Numbered from the stretch's first letter, positions 42,655 through 51,626 are shown. The stretch: DNA of 64,000 bases from Paractinoplanes ovalisporus (GCF_016834655.1 NZ_JAENHP010000004.1:372001-436000); one strand, 5' to 3'. The notes: generated by a model from the sequence alone, not told the origin. Made by a program: numbers and translations.

Positions 42655-43491
42655 GTGTTCGACGCGAAGCAGTACAAGACCACCACCCGGGCGCAGTGGG
42701 AGGAGGCCGCCGAGGCGTGGCACCGCTGGGGGCCGCGGATCGAGAGCTGGCTCGGCCCGGCGACCGACCGCATGCTCGACGCGGCCGGGATCGGGCCGGG
42801 CAGCCGGGTGCTCGACGTCGCGGCCGGCGCGGGCGGGCAGAGCCTGGCCGCCGCGCGCCGGGCCGGGCGGGACGGATACGTCCTGGCCACCGACCTCTCG
42901 CCGGCCATTCTCAAGTTCGCGACCTCGGAGGCGGACGCGGCCACAGTGGAGACCCGCGAGCTGGACGGTGAGCACCTCGCCGTGTCACCCGGCTCGTTCG
43001 ACGCGGTGATCTCGCGGGTCGGCCTCATCTACTTCCCCGACCAGCACGCCGCCCTGACCGGCATGCACGCCGCGCTGCGCCCGGGCGGGCGGCTGGCCAC
43101 CGTCGTCTATTCCACCGCCGACCGCAACGGGTTCTTCGCCCTGCCGGTCGGCATCATCCGGCGCCGGGCCCAGCTGCCGCCGCCCCAGCCGGGTCAGCCC
43201 GGTCCGTTCAGCCTGGGCGACCCGGAGCGGGCCGAGACCTTGTTCACCGAGGCCGGGTTCCACGACGTACGGATCGAGGCCGTGCCCTCGCCCCTGCGGA
43301 TGAGCGACGCCGCCGAGTGCACCCGGTTCGAGCGGGAGTCGTTCGGCGCGCTGCACCAGATGCTGGCCGGCCTGCCCGAGCCGGAGCGGGACGCGGCCTG
43401 GGCTGAGATCGAGGACACGCTGCGCCGCTTCGACGGCCCGGACGGCTTCACCGCGCCGTGCGAGATGCTGGTGATCTCCGGGGTCAGGTGA
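42655..43491 (+). CDS. class I SAM-dependent methyltransferase
   Basis: Protein of 278 residues from GTG 42655 with a GGGGGA site. The Rossmann core has VLDVAAGAGGQS (motif I), VLATDLSPAIL and a FDAVISRVGLIYF post-III segment, the UbiE/COQ5-like layout. Substrate unknown. It shares a 102-base divergent promoter region with the large ATPase, which may regulate it, and its last 8 bases overlap the convergent GDPD gene tail-to-tail. Confidence 0.88.
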   Translation: MFDAKQYKTTTRAQWEEAAEAWHRWGPRIESWLGPATDRMLDAAGIGPGSRVLDVAAGAGGQSLAAARRAGRDGYVLATDLSPAILKFATSEADAATVETRELDGEHLAVSPGSFDAVISRVGLIYFPDQHAALTGMHAALRPGGRLATVVYSTADRNGFFALPVGIIRRRAQLPPPQPGQPGPFSLGDPERAETLFTEAGFHDVRIEAVPSPLRMSDAAECTRFERESFGALHQMLAGLPEPERDAAWAEIEDTLRRFDGPDGFTAPCEMLVISGVR

Positions 43492-44524
43492 GCGGTGGGT
43501 ACGGGCGGGGCAGCCGGTAGCCCCGCTCGGCGAGCAGGGCCCGCAGGCGGTCGGGATAGTCGGTGATCAGGCCGTCGACGCCGTCGTCGAGCAGCTTGGC
43601 CATGGTCGGCACGTCGTCCACGGTCCAGGGGACGACCTTGATCCCGTACGCGTGGGCGTGCCGGACCGTCGCCCGGGTGACGTGGGGCTGGTAGCCGGGG
43701 TCGGTGACCGTGCCGTTCTGCGGGAAGCCGTGCACGGGCGAGAACGCGGTCGCGCCGAACGTGCGGATCGCGCGGATCGGGTCGCCGCCGAAGTCGTCGA
43801 TGTCGATCCCGCCCAGCCACGGCGACGCCCCCGGCTGACCGGTCTGCAGGAAGTCGTAGTTGGTCAGCGCGACCAGGGGCAGCCGCGGCTCGACCCGGCG
43901 CATCAGCTTCAGCGCACCCCAGTCGAAGCTCTGGATCGTCACCTGCCGCAGCATCCCGGCCCGGCGGATCTCGGCCGCGGTCACCCGCACGAACTGCTCG
44001 CGCGGCGCGGTCTCGGCCGGGGCGCCCGCCTCCACCTTGGTCTCGACGTTGAGTGTCACGCCGTGGGCGCGGCGCCGCTCGACCAGCGCGAACACTTCGC
44101 GCAGCAGGGGCATGCGGGCGCCCGGGACGGCCACCTGGCCGGGCTTGTCGGGCAGCGTCTTCGACCCGCAGTCGAGCGTGCGGATCTGGGTCAGCGTGAG
44201 CGTGTTGACATATCTGCCCACGTACGGGAACTCGGGGTCCCCGATCGTGGCGGGCGCGGTGTCGGTGCATTTGGCGCCCGTGACCCGCCGGTCGTGCGTG
44301 ACCACGGCCTGCCCGTCCTCGGTGATCTGCACGTCGAGTTCGAGCGTGCTGACGCCGAGGCTGAGCGCGTTGCCGAACGCGGCCAGCGTGTTCTCGACGT
44401 ACAGGCCGAGCCCGCCGCGATGTGCCTGGAGGTCGAAGGTCTTCCCGCCCGCGGTGGCGGGGCCGGGGACGAACAGGACGCCGGCCGTCAAAAGGGCGGC
44501 GACGCCACTTCTCGGAATCCTCAT
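43484..44524 (-). CDS. secreted glycerophosphodiester phosphodiesterase
   Basis: Protein of 346 residues from ATG 44524. A Sec signal (RSGVAALLTAGVLFVPGPATAG) precedes a GDPD TIM barrel: AHRGGLGLYVENTLAAF with the catalytic His/Arg and Glu, LELDVQITEDGQAVVTHD with the metal-binding acids and second His, LNVETKV, and a C-terminal PWTVDD block. It releases glycerol-3-phosphate from deacylated phospholipids outside the membrane, fitting the other phosphate-scavenging enzymes here. It follows the YibE/F gene by 34 bases and probably shares its transcript. No separate PHO box was seen. Confidence 0.92.
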   Translation of the reverse strand: MRIPRSGVAALLTAGVLFVPGPATAGGKTFDLQAHRGGLGLYVENTLAAFGNALSLGVSTLELDVQITEDGQAVVTHDRRVTGAKCTDTAPATIGDPEFPYVGRYVNTLTLTQIRTLDCGSKTLPDKPGQVAVPGARMPLLREVFALVERRRAHGVTLNVETKVEAGAPAETAPREQFVRVTAAEIRRAGMLRQVTIQSFDWGALKLMRRVEPRLPLVALTNYDFLQTGQPGASPWLGGIDIDDFGGDPIRAIRTFGATAFSPVHGFPQNGTVTDPGYQPHVTRATVRHAHAYGIKVVPWTVDDVPTMAKLLDDGVDGLITDYPDRLRALLAERGYRLPRPYPPLT

Positions 44525-44558
44525 CGGAGCAGCCTCGGGGGAGGGAGCGGCGGCCGGG

Positions 44559-45704
44559 CTACGGCTGTGGCAACCGGTGGCGGCCATTGACGGAAATCTC
44601 TGCGACCAGGGTAGCGAGGGCGGTCGTGATGGGGACCGAAGCGACCAGGCCGATCGTGCCGACCGCGCTGCGCAGGATCTCCTGGGAGAGGAACTCGCTG
44701 GTCAGCAGCTCGCCCACCGGTTGCGGCCCGGCGGCGATGAGCAGCAGGAGCGGGAGCGACGTGCCGGCGTACGCGAGAACGATGGTGTTGACGGCCGACG
44801 CCACGTGCGCCCGCCCGATGCGGATGGCGGCGCGGTAGAGGCCCCAGCAGGTCGTGCCGCCGGCCTGGGCCATCTCGGCGACCGTGGTGGCCTGGGTGAC
44901 CGTGACGTCGTCGAGGACGCCGAGCGCGCCGATGATGATGCCGGCCAGCAGCAGGCCGCGCATGTCGATGCTGCCCTGGGTGACCGACAGGAACGAGTCG
45001 TCGTCGTTGGCGACGCCGGTCAGGTGCAGGGCGGCGGTGAACGCGGCGCCGAGCAGGCCGGTGACGATCAGGCTGGCCAGCGTGCCGGCCACCGCGACCG
45101 AGGTGTGCACGGTGACGCCGTGGGTCAGATAGAGCGCGGCGAACATGATCGCCGAGGCGCCGACCACCGCGACCAGCAGCGGCGGTGAGCCCTCGAGGAT
45201 GGCCGGGATGATGAAGAACAGCAGCACGGCGAAGCTGATCGCCAGACCGGCCAGCGAGGTCAGCCCGCGCCAGCGGCCGAAGACCAGGATCACGGCCACG
45301 GTCAGCGCCAGCAGCCAGGTCAACCCGCCGCCGCGCTGGTGGTCGACGACGGTGTAGTCGGGGCCGCCGGGCACCGCCCCCGGGAAGTGGAGCAGCACGA
45401 CCTCGTCGCCGTCGGCCAGCGTGACCGCGCCGGGGCCCTGCGGCAGGTCGACCGTGGTCACCGGGCCGTTGTCGACCTGGACGGTCGCCGAGGTGGCGGC
45501 CACGGCGGTCACCGTCCCGAGGACCCGTTCGCCGCCGCTCGTCCCACCGGGCAGATCGACGCGGCCCGGCCACATCACGAGCATTGCGATCAGGGTGACG
45601 AGCGCGGCCGGAATCAGCACCGCGGCGACGATCCGGCGGGTGCGGCGGGACGCCTCGGGAAGGTCGCCGTGGGAGTGGGCGTGCCGCCCGCCGACGCGAT
45701 TCAT
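44559..45704 (-). CDS. YibE/F-family membrane protein
   Basis: Protein of 381 residues. A cytoplasmic His-containing N-terminus, one helix, an extracytoplasmic beta domain (about 60-125) and a bundle of about seven more helices with LGVLDDVTVTQATTVAEM, the conserved YibE/F motif. The family is an uncharacterised, presumably transporter-like group. ATG 45704 is the start. It is first in a likely operon with the GDPD gene. Confidence 0.85.
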   Translation of the reverse strand: MNRVGGRHAHSHGDLPEASRRTRRIVAAVLIPAALVTLIAMLVMWPGRVDLPGGTSGGERVLGTVTAVAATSATVQVDNGPVTTVDLPQGPGAVTLADGDEVVLLHFPGAVPGGPDYTVVDHQRGGGLTWLLALTVAVILVFGRWRGLTSLAGLAISFAVLLFFIIPAILEGSPPLLVAVVGASAIMFAALYLTHGVTVHTSVAVAGTLASLIVTGLLGAAFTAALHLTGVANDDDSFLSVTQGSIDMRGLLLAGIIIGALGVLDDVTVTQATTVAEMAQAGGTTCWGLYRAAIRIGRAHVASAVNTIVLAYAGTSLPLLLLIAAGPQPVGELLTSEFLSQEILRSAVGTIGLVASVPITTALATLVAEISVNGRHRLPQP

Positions 45705-45941
45705 GGCAGCAGGTTAGCCCTTCCGGAAAGCGTGAATGAATGCACATATGCACAATCGACAGCAGTTAGACGGTTGCCGAATCAACGACAAAGGTATTGA
45801 CATATGAATCTGTAACGAAGGCCTCACACAAAGTATTGACTCCCCTTGGCGACGGTCGCGGAATCCGTTACGTTGAAGAAACCGACTCAACGCCGAGATC
45901 TGTATTTGACCTGCTGGAACGGCCATCCGGGGAGTCGTACT
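45705..45941 (+). promoter_or_regulatory. A+T-rich control region before the PLP-enzyme operon
   Basis: This 237-base gap is markedly A+T-richer than the surroundings. It holds GTATTGAC twice (45794-45801, 45833-45840) and GTATTTGAC once (45902-45910), plus a TGCAC-ATA-TGCAC direct repeat near 45738. Several TTGAC boxes could be -35 elements, but I could not fix a -10 at standard spacing. No gene is seen. Confidence 0.4.
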
Positions 45942-47378
45942 GTGACCGATTCACGTCCCCTCCCGCTGACCCCCAGAATCGAACCGGACACCCAATCGGT
46001 TCTCGCCGAGGAAGCGCTCCTGCGACAACTGGTCGACGGACTCGGCTCACCGCTCAACGTCGTTCTGCCCGACGCCCTCGCCGCCAATGTGGAGGCTTTC
46101 CGGGCGGTCTACCGGCATCATCGGCTGCGCGGCCGCATCTATTTCGCCCACAAGGCCAACCGGTCCGCGGCCCTGCTCCGCCGGCTGGCCGCGGCCGAGG
46201 TCGCGGTCGACGTCGCCTCCCTCGAGGAGCTGCAGCACGCGCTCGGGGCCGGTTTCACCCCCGACCGGATCATCGCGACCGGGCCCAAGAACCGCGAGTT
46301 CCTCTGGCTGGCCGCGCGCACCGGCGTGATCGTCAGCGCCGACTCCCCGGACGAGCTCGACGAACTGGCCGCCCTCGGACGCGCACCGGTGCGGGTCATG
46401 GTCCGCCTGTCCGGATTCGTGTCGCCGGGCGTGCAGATGATCAGCCGGCGCAGCCGCTTCGGGGTGCCGTCCGAGCAGCTCACCGAGGCCCTCGACCGCG
46501 TCGAGAAACACGCCGGCCGGCTGGAGCTGGTCGGGATCGCCTACCACCTCGACACGATCGGGATCCCCGAGAAGGCGATCGCGTTGGAGGGCTGCCTGAC
46601 CGCGCTCGACGAGTGCCGCCGCCGCGGGCTGCCGGTCTGGTCGATCGACATCGGCGGCGGGTTCGGCGTCAACTATCTGGCCGACGGCGAGCAGTGGGAA
46701 CGCTGGACCTCGGAGCTCGCCCGGGCCGTGCTCGGGCACCGGCCGCCGCTCACCTGGAACGAACACGGCTACGGGCTGCGCAACGAGGCGGGCACCCTGC
46801 GCGGGGCGCTCGGGCTCTATCCCGCTTTCCGGCCGGTCTCCGGCGCCGGCTATCTCGACCAGCTGCTCTCGACGGTGGCGCCCGCCCAGCGCCGGCCCCT
46901 CGGCGAGCTGCTGCTCGACAGCATGGCCGACCTCGACATCGAACCCGGCCGGGCGCTGCTCGACCAGTGCGGTCTGGTGCTGGCCCGGGTGCTCGAGGTG
47001 CGCTCCGAGGGGCCCGACACCCTTGTCCGGCTGGAGGCCAACGCCCGCGACGTGAGCCTGGAGGAGCACGGGGTGCTGATGGACCCGGTGCTGATCCCGC
47101 ACCGGAGCGACGAACCCACGGAGGTCTTCCTGCTCGGCAACCTCTGCCTGGAGTCCGACCTGATCACACGCCGCCGGGTCACCCTGCCCGCGCGGCCCCG
47201 GCCCGGTGACCTGCTCGCCTTCGTCAACACGGCCGGCTACTTCATGGACTTCAGCGCCAGCCGCGCCCTGCACCAGCCGATCGCCCGCAAGGTCGCCGTC
47301 CACCGCGCCGGCGAGCGGTGGAGCTGGTGCCTTGACGAGCACTACTGGCCCGTCCCCGAGCGCGAGGAGGCAGCATGA
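45942..47378 (+). CDS. PLP-dependent decarboxylase-like enzyme (DAP/ornithine decarboxylase fold)
   Basis: Protein of 478 residues from GTG 45942 with a GGGGAG site; the in-frame TTG at 45846 lacks one. A fold-III barrel with YFAHKANRS (PLP lysine K71), a HLDTIG block, a glycine-rich phosphate loop DIGGGFGVNY, and EPGRALLDQCG in the C-domain. It resembles DAP decarboxylase and the Y4yA-like group, which I recall occurring beside cysteine-synthase-like genes in rhizobia, but it is longer than lysine-biosynthetic LysA. It overlaps the next gene by ATGA. A decarboxylase or racemase acting on an amino acid made by the neighbours is the best guess. Confidence 0.85.
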   Translation: MTDSRPLPLTPRIEPDTQSVLAEEALLRQLVDGLGSPLNVVLPDALAANVEAFRAVYRHHRLRGRIYFAHKANRSAALLRRLAAAEVAVDVASLEELQHALGAGFTPDRIIATGPKNREFLWLAARTGVIVSADSPDELDELAALGRAPVRVMVRLSGFVSPGVQMISRRSRFGVPSEQLTEALDRVEKHAGRLELVGIAYHLDTIGIPEKAIALEGCLTALDECRRRGLPVWSIDIGGGFGVNYLADGEQWERWTSELARAVLGHRPPLTWNEHGYGLRNEAGTLRGALGLYPAFRPVSGAGYLDQLLSTVAPAQRRPLGELLLDSMADLDIEPGRALLDQCGLVLARVLEVRSEGPDTLVRLEANARDVSLEEHGVLMDPVLIPHRSDEPTEVFLLGNLCLESDLITRRRVTLPARPRPGDLLAFVNTAGYFMDFSASRALHQPIARKVAVHRAGERWSWCLDEHYWPVPEREEAA

Positions 47379-48682
47379 GATTCGACGACATGACCGAGGC
47401 GATCGGCAACACCCCGCTGGTGCGCATCGACCCGGCCGTGCACGGTCTTCGCCAGATCGACCTCTACGCCAAGATGGAGCTGCTCAACCCGTTCGGCTCG
47501 CTCAAGGACCGCGCCGCCCTGCAGATGGTGCGGCCGTTGCTGGCCGGCGCCGCCGAGCGTGGCGACACCGTGGTCGAGCTCTCCAGCGGCAACACGGCCA
47601 AGGCGCTCGCGATGATCGCCGGGATGCACGGCGTGCCGTTCAAGAGCGTCACCAACCGGATGAAGGTCCCCGAGATCAAGGACCTCCTGCTGCTGCTCGG
47701 CGCCGAGATCGACGAGCTGCCGGGCCAGGCCGAATGTCTCGACCCGACCGACACCGAGGACCCGCTCTCGCGCATGCACCGCACGCTCAGCGCCAACGGC
47801 AGCGGCTATGTGCACACCGACCAGTACTTCAACGAGCAGAACGTCGAGGCCCACCTGCACGGCACCGGCCCCGAGATCGTCAAGGACCTGGACGGCCGCG
47901 CCCCCGACTTCTTCTTCGCCTGCGTGGGCACGGCCGGCTCGTCGACCGGGGTGGCCCGGGCCCTGCGCCAGCACGATCCCGACGTCCGGGTGGTCGGGCT
48001 GGTCGCCGCCAAGAGCGACTTCATCCCCGGCATCCGCACGATCGACGAGGTGCACGAGGTGGGGCTGTTCGACCCCGGCGTCTACGACACGGTCGACACG
48101 ATCACCTCGGACGACGCCGTCGACGGGCTGCTGACGCTGGTGCGGCGGTGCGGAACGCCGGCCGGGCCGACCGGGGGCGGAGCGTTCCAGGGCGCCGTAC
48201 GGCATCTGCGCGCCCTTGACCCCACGCTGACCTCGCGGAAGACGGCCGTTTTCATCGTCTGTGACCGGGTCGAGAGCTACCTCAGCTATCTGCGCGAGAG
48301 GCGGCCGGCTCTTTTCGGGCGACCGCCCCGCCGCAACGACACCCGCGACCTGGCCGCCGACGAGATCGCCGCCGCCCCGACGGTCGACGTCGAGGAGGCG
48401 GCGCGCTGGCCCGGGCTGATCGTCGACCTGCGCAACCCGCACGCGTACCAGGCGCTGCACATCGACGGCTCGATCAACATCGTGGACGAGCTGTTCGCCG
48501 AGATGCTCCACGGTGGACTGCCGTTCGGCCGCCGCCAGCCGGTGCTGCTGGTCTGCCCGGTCGGCGAGAAGTCGGCCCGCTATGCGGCGCTGCTGACCCG
48601 GATGGGGCACCCCGCGGTGCGGTCGCTGGCCGGGGGCATCATCGCTTGGCGGGACGCGGGCGCGAGGCTGGTGCGTGACTGA
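47375..48682 (+). CDS. cysteine-synthase-like PLP enzyme fused to a rhodanese domain
   Basis: Protein of 435 residues. Residues 1-315 are a fold-II beta-replacing enzyme: NPFGSLKDRAA with K44, ELSSGNTAKALA, and a glycine-rich TPAGPTGGG loop. Residues about 325-435 are a rhodanese with the sulfur-carrying Cys in LLVCPVGEKSAR (C394). The single-chain fusion implies that persulfide sulfur from the rhodanese is fed to the aminoacrylate intermediate, or that the two act on one substrate. It is coupled upstream by ATGA and downstream by TGATG. O-acetyl-serine or O-phospho-serine is the likely donor, but this is not shown. Confidence 0.88.
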   Translation: MRFDDMTEAIGNTPLVRIDPAVHGLRQIDLYAKMELLNPFGSLKDRAALQMVRPLLAGAAERGDTVVELSSGNTAKALAMIAGMHGVPFKSVTNRMKVPEIKDLLLLLGAEIDELPGQAECLDPTDTEDPLSRMHRTLSANGSGYVHTDQYFNEQNVEAHLHGTGPEIVKDLDGRAPDFFFACVGTAGSSTGVARALRQHDPDVRVVGLVAAKSDFIPGIRTIDEVHEVGLFDPGVYDTVDTITSDDAVDGLLTLVRRCGTPAGPTGGGAFQGAVRHLRALDPTLTSRKTAVFIVCDRVESYLSYLRERRPALFGRPPRRNDTRDLAADEIAAAPTVDVEEAARWPGLIVDLRNPHAYQALHIDGSINIVDELFAEMLHGGLPFGRRQPVLLVCPVGEKSARYAALLTRMGHPAVRSLAGGIIAWRDAGARLVRD

Positions 48683-49851
48683 TGACGCTGGCCCTGCGCA
48701 GTGACTGGCAGACCGCCGTACGGACGCAATTTCCGCTTCTGACCGCCAACCCCGGTGTGGCCTATTTGGACAGCGCGGCGACCTCGCAGAAGCCACAAGC
48801 CGTGCTGGACGCCGTGATGGCCTATCTGACCAGCGAGAACGCCAACGCCGCGCGGGGGACGTATCCGTGGGCGAACCGGACCACGGCCCGGATCGAGGAC
48901 GCCCGTGATCGCGTACGGCGGTTTCTCGGTTCTCCGGACAACACGGGCGTGCACTTCGTCAGCGGGACCACGGACGGGCTGCGGACCGTCGCGCTCGACT
49001 GGCTGGTGCCGCGGCTGAACGACGGCGACGAGATCATCGTCCCGTTCGCCGACCACAGCGCCAACCTCGTGCCCTGGCTCGACGCGGCCGGCCAGCTGCG
49101 GCGGCAGGGGGCCGAGGTGGTGGTGCGGCCGATGCCCTACGACGCGGCCCACGACTACGACATCGCGCGGCTCCCGATCGGCCCGCGGACGCGGTTCATC
49201 GCGGCCACCCACGTGCACCACGTCTATGGCAACGACATGAACGTGCACCGGCTGCGCGCGGCGGCCGGGCCGGACATCCCGATCTGCCTGGACGCGGCGC
49301 AGAGCTTCGGGCACATGCCGTTCTCGGTGGCCGACCTCGACGTCGACTTCGTGGTGTTCTCGGGTCACAAGGCGATGGCCCTGCCCGGCGTCGGGGCGGT
49401 GTGGTCGGCCGACAAGCGGGGGCCCGCTTTCGCGCCGGCCGGGTGGAGCGGGTCGCCCAACACCGCCGGCATCGTCAGCCTGGCCGCCGCGATGGACTGG
49501 CTCACCTCCGTCGGGCTCCACCGCATTTCCTCGTACGTGGTCTCGCTCGGCCGCCGCCTCACCGCCGGGCTGGCCGGGCTGCGCAGCTATGAGGTGCTGG
49601 GCTGCCAGGACAGTCTCGCGGCGACGTCGACGGTGCAGCCGCGGCACGGAATCGTGACGTTCCGGCACCGCGACATCGGCTCCAACGACCTCGGTTTCAT
49701 CCTGGCCTCGGACGGGCTGCTCGTGCGGGCCGACGGGCACTGTCAGGGGTCCGAGGGTGAGACCACTTCCTCCGTACGGGTGAGCCTGCAGGTCTACAAC
49801 ACGCCCGAGGAGGTGGACCGTCTTCTGGCCGTGCTGACCTCGCTCGACTGA
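48682..49851 (+). CDS. class V aminotransferase/cysteine desulfurase-like protein
   Basis: Protein of 389 residues, starting one base before the end of the preceding stop. It is SufS-like: YLDSAATSQKP, HSANLVPWL, DAAQSFGHM, the PLP lysine in SGHKAMALPG (K230), and a C-terminal VRADGHCQGSEG with Cys at the desulfurase position (C354), then RVSLQVYNT. With the Cys in place it can plausibly pass persulfide sulfur to the rhodanese domain of the previous protein. No IscU/SufU partner is adjacent, so a dedicated biosynthetic role is more likely than Fe-S assembly. Confidence 0.88.
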   Translation: MTLALRSDWQTAVRTQFPLLTANPGVAYLDSAATSQKPQAVLDAVMAYLTSENANAARGTYPWANRTTARIEDARDRVRRFLGSPDNTGVHFVSGTTDGLRTVALDWLVPRLNDGDEIIVPFADHSANLVPWLDAAGQLRRQGAEVVVRPMPYDAAHDYDIARLPIGPRTRFIAATHVHHVYGNDMNVHRLRAAAGPDIPICLDAAQSFGHMPFSVADLDVDFVVFSGHKAMALPGVGAVWSADKRGPAFAPAGWSGSPNTAGIVSLAAAMDWLTSVGLHRISSYVVSLGRRLTAGLAGLRSYEVLGCQDSLAATSTVQPRHGIVTFRHRDIGSNDLGFILASDGLLVRADGHCQGSEGETTSSVRVSLQVYNTPEEVDRLLAVLTSLD

Positions 49852-49863
49852 CCCCGTCTTCTT

Positions 49864-49882
49864 AGAAATGATTGTCGTTTCT
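49864..49882. promoter_or_regulatory. Zur-like box
   Basis: AGAAATGATTGTCGTTTCT is an imperfect palindrome of the actinobacterial Zur type (around TGAAAATGATTTTCATTTTCA), lying 25 bases before the methyltransferase start. The second such box in the window precedes a zinc-binding protein gene, which supports the call. Confidence 0.68.
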
Positions 49883-49907
49883 GTGTGCCGCCATCAGGAT
49901 GGGTCGC

Positions 49908-50609
49908 ATGCCGTCGACCGCACTCGACTCCGCGCCGTGGCGCGCCACCTGGGACGAGGTGATGACCGGGTTCGTCCCCGGCCTGCCCTCCCTCGAAGAC
50001 GTGATCGCCTGCGCCGCCCGTGACCCCCGGCGCATCCTCGACCTCGGCGGCGGCCCTGGCGTGTTCGCCGAACGTCTGGCCGCCCGCTGGCCCTCGGCCC
50101 AGGTCACGATGATCGACATCGACCCCGTGCTGCTGGCCCTGGCCCGTGACGGCGTGCCGCCGGCCGTTTCGGTGCTGGAAGCCGATCTCTGTGACGCCCT
50201 GCCCGCCGGCTTCGACCTGATCACGGCCGTGATGACCGTGCACTACCTGCGGCCGGAGCGGATCCGGGCCCTCTATCGGCGCTGCCGGCAGGCCCTGACG
50301 CTCGGCGGCCTGCTGGTGATTGCCGACCTCATGCCCGACGACGGGCTCCCCTCGGTGATGGACGCACTCAATCCCGCGCCCGGCGAGGCCGCGGCCGAAC
50401 TGGCCTGGGCCCAGTGGTGGGGCGAGGTGGCCGAGGCTCCCGAGTTCGCGCAGCTCATGGCCGACCGGGCCGACATCTTCCGGCACCGGCCGCCGGCCAA
50501 CTTCGCCGGTTCGGTCTCGTGGCACGTGGCCGCGGCCCGCTCGGCCGGTTTCCGTGAGGCGGGTGTGGTCTGGCGCGACGGCCGCCACGCGGCCCTGGTT
50601 GCGGTCTAG
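49908..50609 (+). CDS. SAM-dependent methyltransferase under a Zur-like box
   Basis: Protein of 233 residues. ATG 49908 follows AGGATGGG; ATG 49899 is also possible. A Rossmann core with ILDLGGGPGVFAERLA (motif I), VTMIDIDP (acidic motif II) and a FDLITAVMTVHYL segment. It has no zinc-ligand cluster and no recognised substrate class. The Zur-like box in its promoter is the informative part: it should be expressed in zinc deficiency, perhaps for a zincophore or for a zinc-sparing step. It is convergent with the XRE gene through a shared terminator. Confidence 0.85.
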   Translation: MPSTALDSAPWRATWDEVMTGFVPGLPSLEDVIACAARDPRRILDLGGGPGVFAERLAARWPSAQVTMIDIDPVLLALARDGVPPAVSVLEADLCDALPAGFDLITAVMTVHYLRPERIRALYRRCRQALTLGGLLVIADLMPDDGLPSVMDALNPAPGEAAAELAWAQWWGEVAEAPEFAQLMADRADIFRHRPPANFAGSVSWHVAAARSAGFREAGVVWRDGRHAALVAV

Positions 50610-50656
50610 CGCCTGTTTCGTAGCTGGACCGCGCCTCAGCTACGAAACAGGCGCTA
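50607..50656. terminator. perfect 19-bp bidirectional terminator containing both stop codons
   Basis: TAGCGCCTGTTTCGTAGCT and its exact reverse complement flank a 12-base loop. The outermost TAG of each arm is the stop codon of the methyltransferase (plus) and of the XRE regulator (minus). Confidence 0.9.
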
Positions 50657-51499
50657 ACCCGGCAGCAGGTCCTGCGTGCCGATGACGGCCAGCAGGTCCA
50701 GCCGCTCGGCGCTGTCGGTGCCCAGCGCCGGGGTGAACCAGAGCAGGCGCTGACGGCCGTCCTCGCTGAACAGGGTCAGGCAGTTGACCTCGAGCAGGCC
50801 CATCGCGGGGTGAAGGATCCGCTTGCGGTCGTCACGCCGGAAGGCCACGTCGTGCTCGGCCCAGAGCTCCCCGAACTCGGCCGACCGTTCCCGCAGCGTG
50901 CCGACCAGGGCGGCGATCTCGGTGTCGCGTGCGTCGCGCCGGGCCGCGGCCGCCCGCAGATCGGCCACGAACGCCCGGGACTGCACGGGGTGGTCGGCCT
51001 CCGGATAGAGCCGCCGCGAGGCCGGGTCGGTGAACCAGCGGTGGATGAAGCTGGCGTCGGCGCCGCGGTGCACCGAGTGATCACCGAGCAGCGCGATCGC
51101 GGCCGGGTTCTGCAGAAGCGTCACGTGCAGGTCGGTGATGACCTGGGCGGGCGTGGCGAGGAGCCGGCCCAGCAGGTCGGCCATGCCCGGGTGCACGTGT
51201 GAGGCCGGGCCGCCCTTGGGCGGAGTCACCCGGCCGGCCAGGTGGAAGACGTGGTCGCGCTCGTCCTCGGTGAGGCGCAGGGCCCGGGCCAGCGCGGCCA
51301 GCATCTGCTCGGACGGTTGCGACCCGGCGCCGCGCTCGAGCTCGATGTAGTACTCCACGGAGGCGCCGGCCAGCTGCGCCACCTCGTCGCGGCGCAGGCC
51401 CGGCACCCGGCGGCGGGGCCCGCTCGGCAGCCCCACGTCGGCCGGCCGGATGCGGTCGCGCCGGGAGCGGAGGAAGGCGCCGAGCTCGGAGAGGTTCAC
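50654..51499 (-). CDS. XRE-family regulator with MmyB-like ligand domain
   Basis: Protein of 281 residues. GTG 51499 begins VNLSELGAFLRSRRDRI, the usual start of the family; CAGACT seven bases upstream suggests a leaderless message. A helix-turn-helix (LRRDEVAQLAGASVEYYIELERG) is followed by the MmyB-like ligand domain. It is divergent, across 127 bases, from a tautomerase gene which it probably regulates. It is the second regulator of this type in the window (see 9831-10694). Confidence 0.9.
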   Translation of the reverse strand: MNLSELGAFLRSRRDRIRPADVGLPSGPRRRVPGLRRDEVAQLAGASVEYYIELERGAGSQPSEQMLAALARALRLTEDERDHVFHLAGRVTPPKGGPASHVHPGMADLLGRLLATPAQVITDLHVTLLQNPAAIALLGDHSVHRGADASFIHRWFTDPASRRLYPEADHPVQSRAFVADLRAAAARRDARDTEIAALVGTLRERSAEFGELWAEHDVAFRRDDRKRILHPAMGLLEVNCLTLFSEDGRQRLLWFTPALGTDSAERLDLLAVIGTQDLLPG

Positions 51500-51626
51500 C
51501 CGCCCAGTCTGCCGCCGACATCCGCCCCGACGCAGGGGATGCCAACCCCTGGGTAAACGCCGTCTGCCTGCCGCCCGCGACCGGGAGCAGGGTGGGGTCA
51601 TTCATTCATCCGACTTGGGAGACGAC

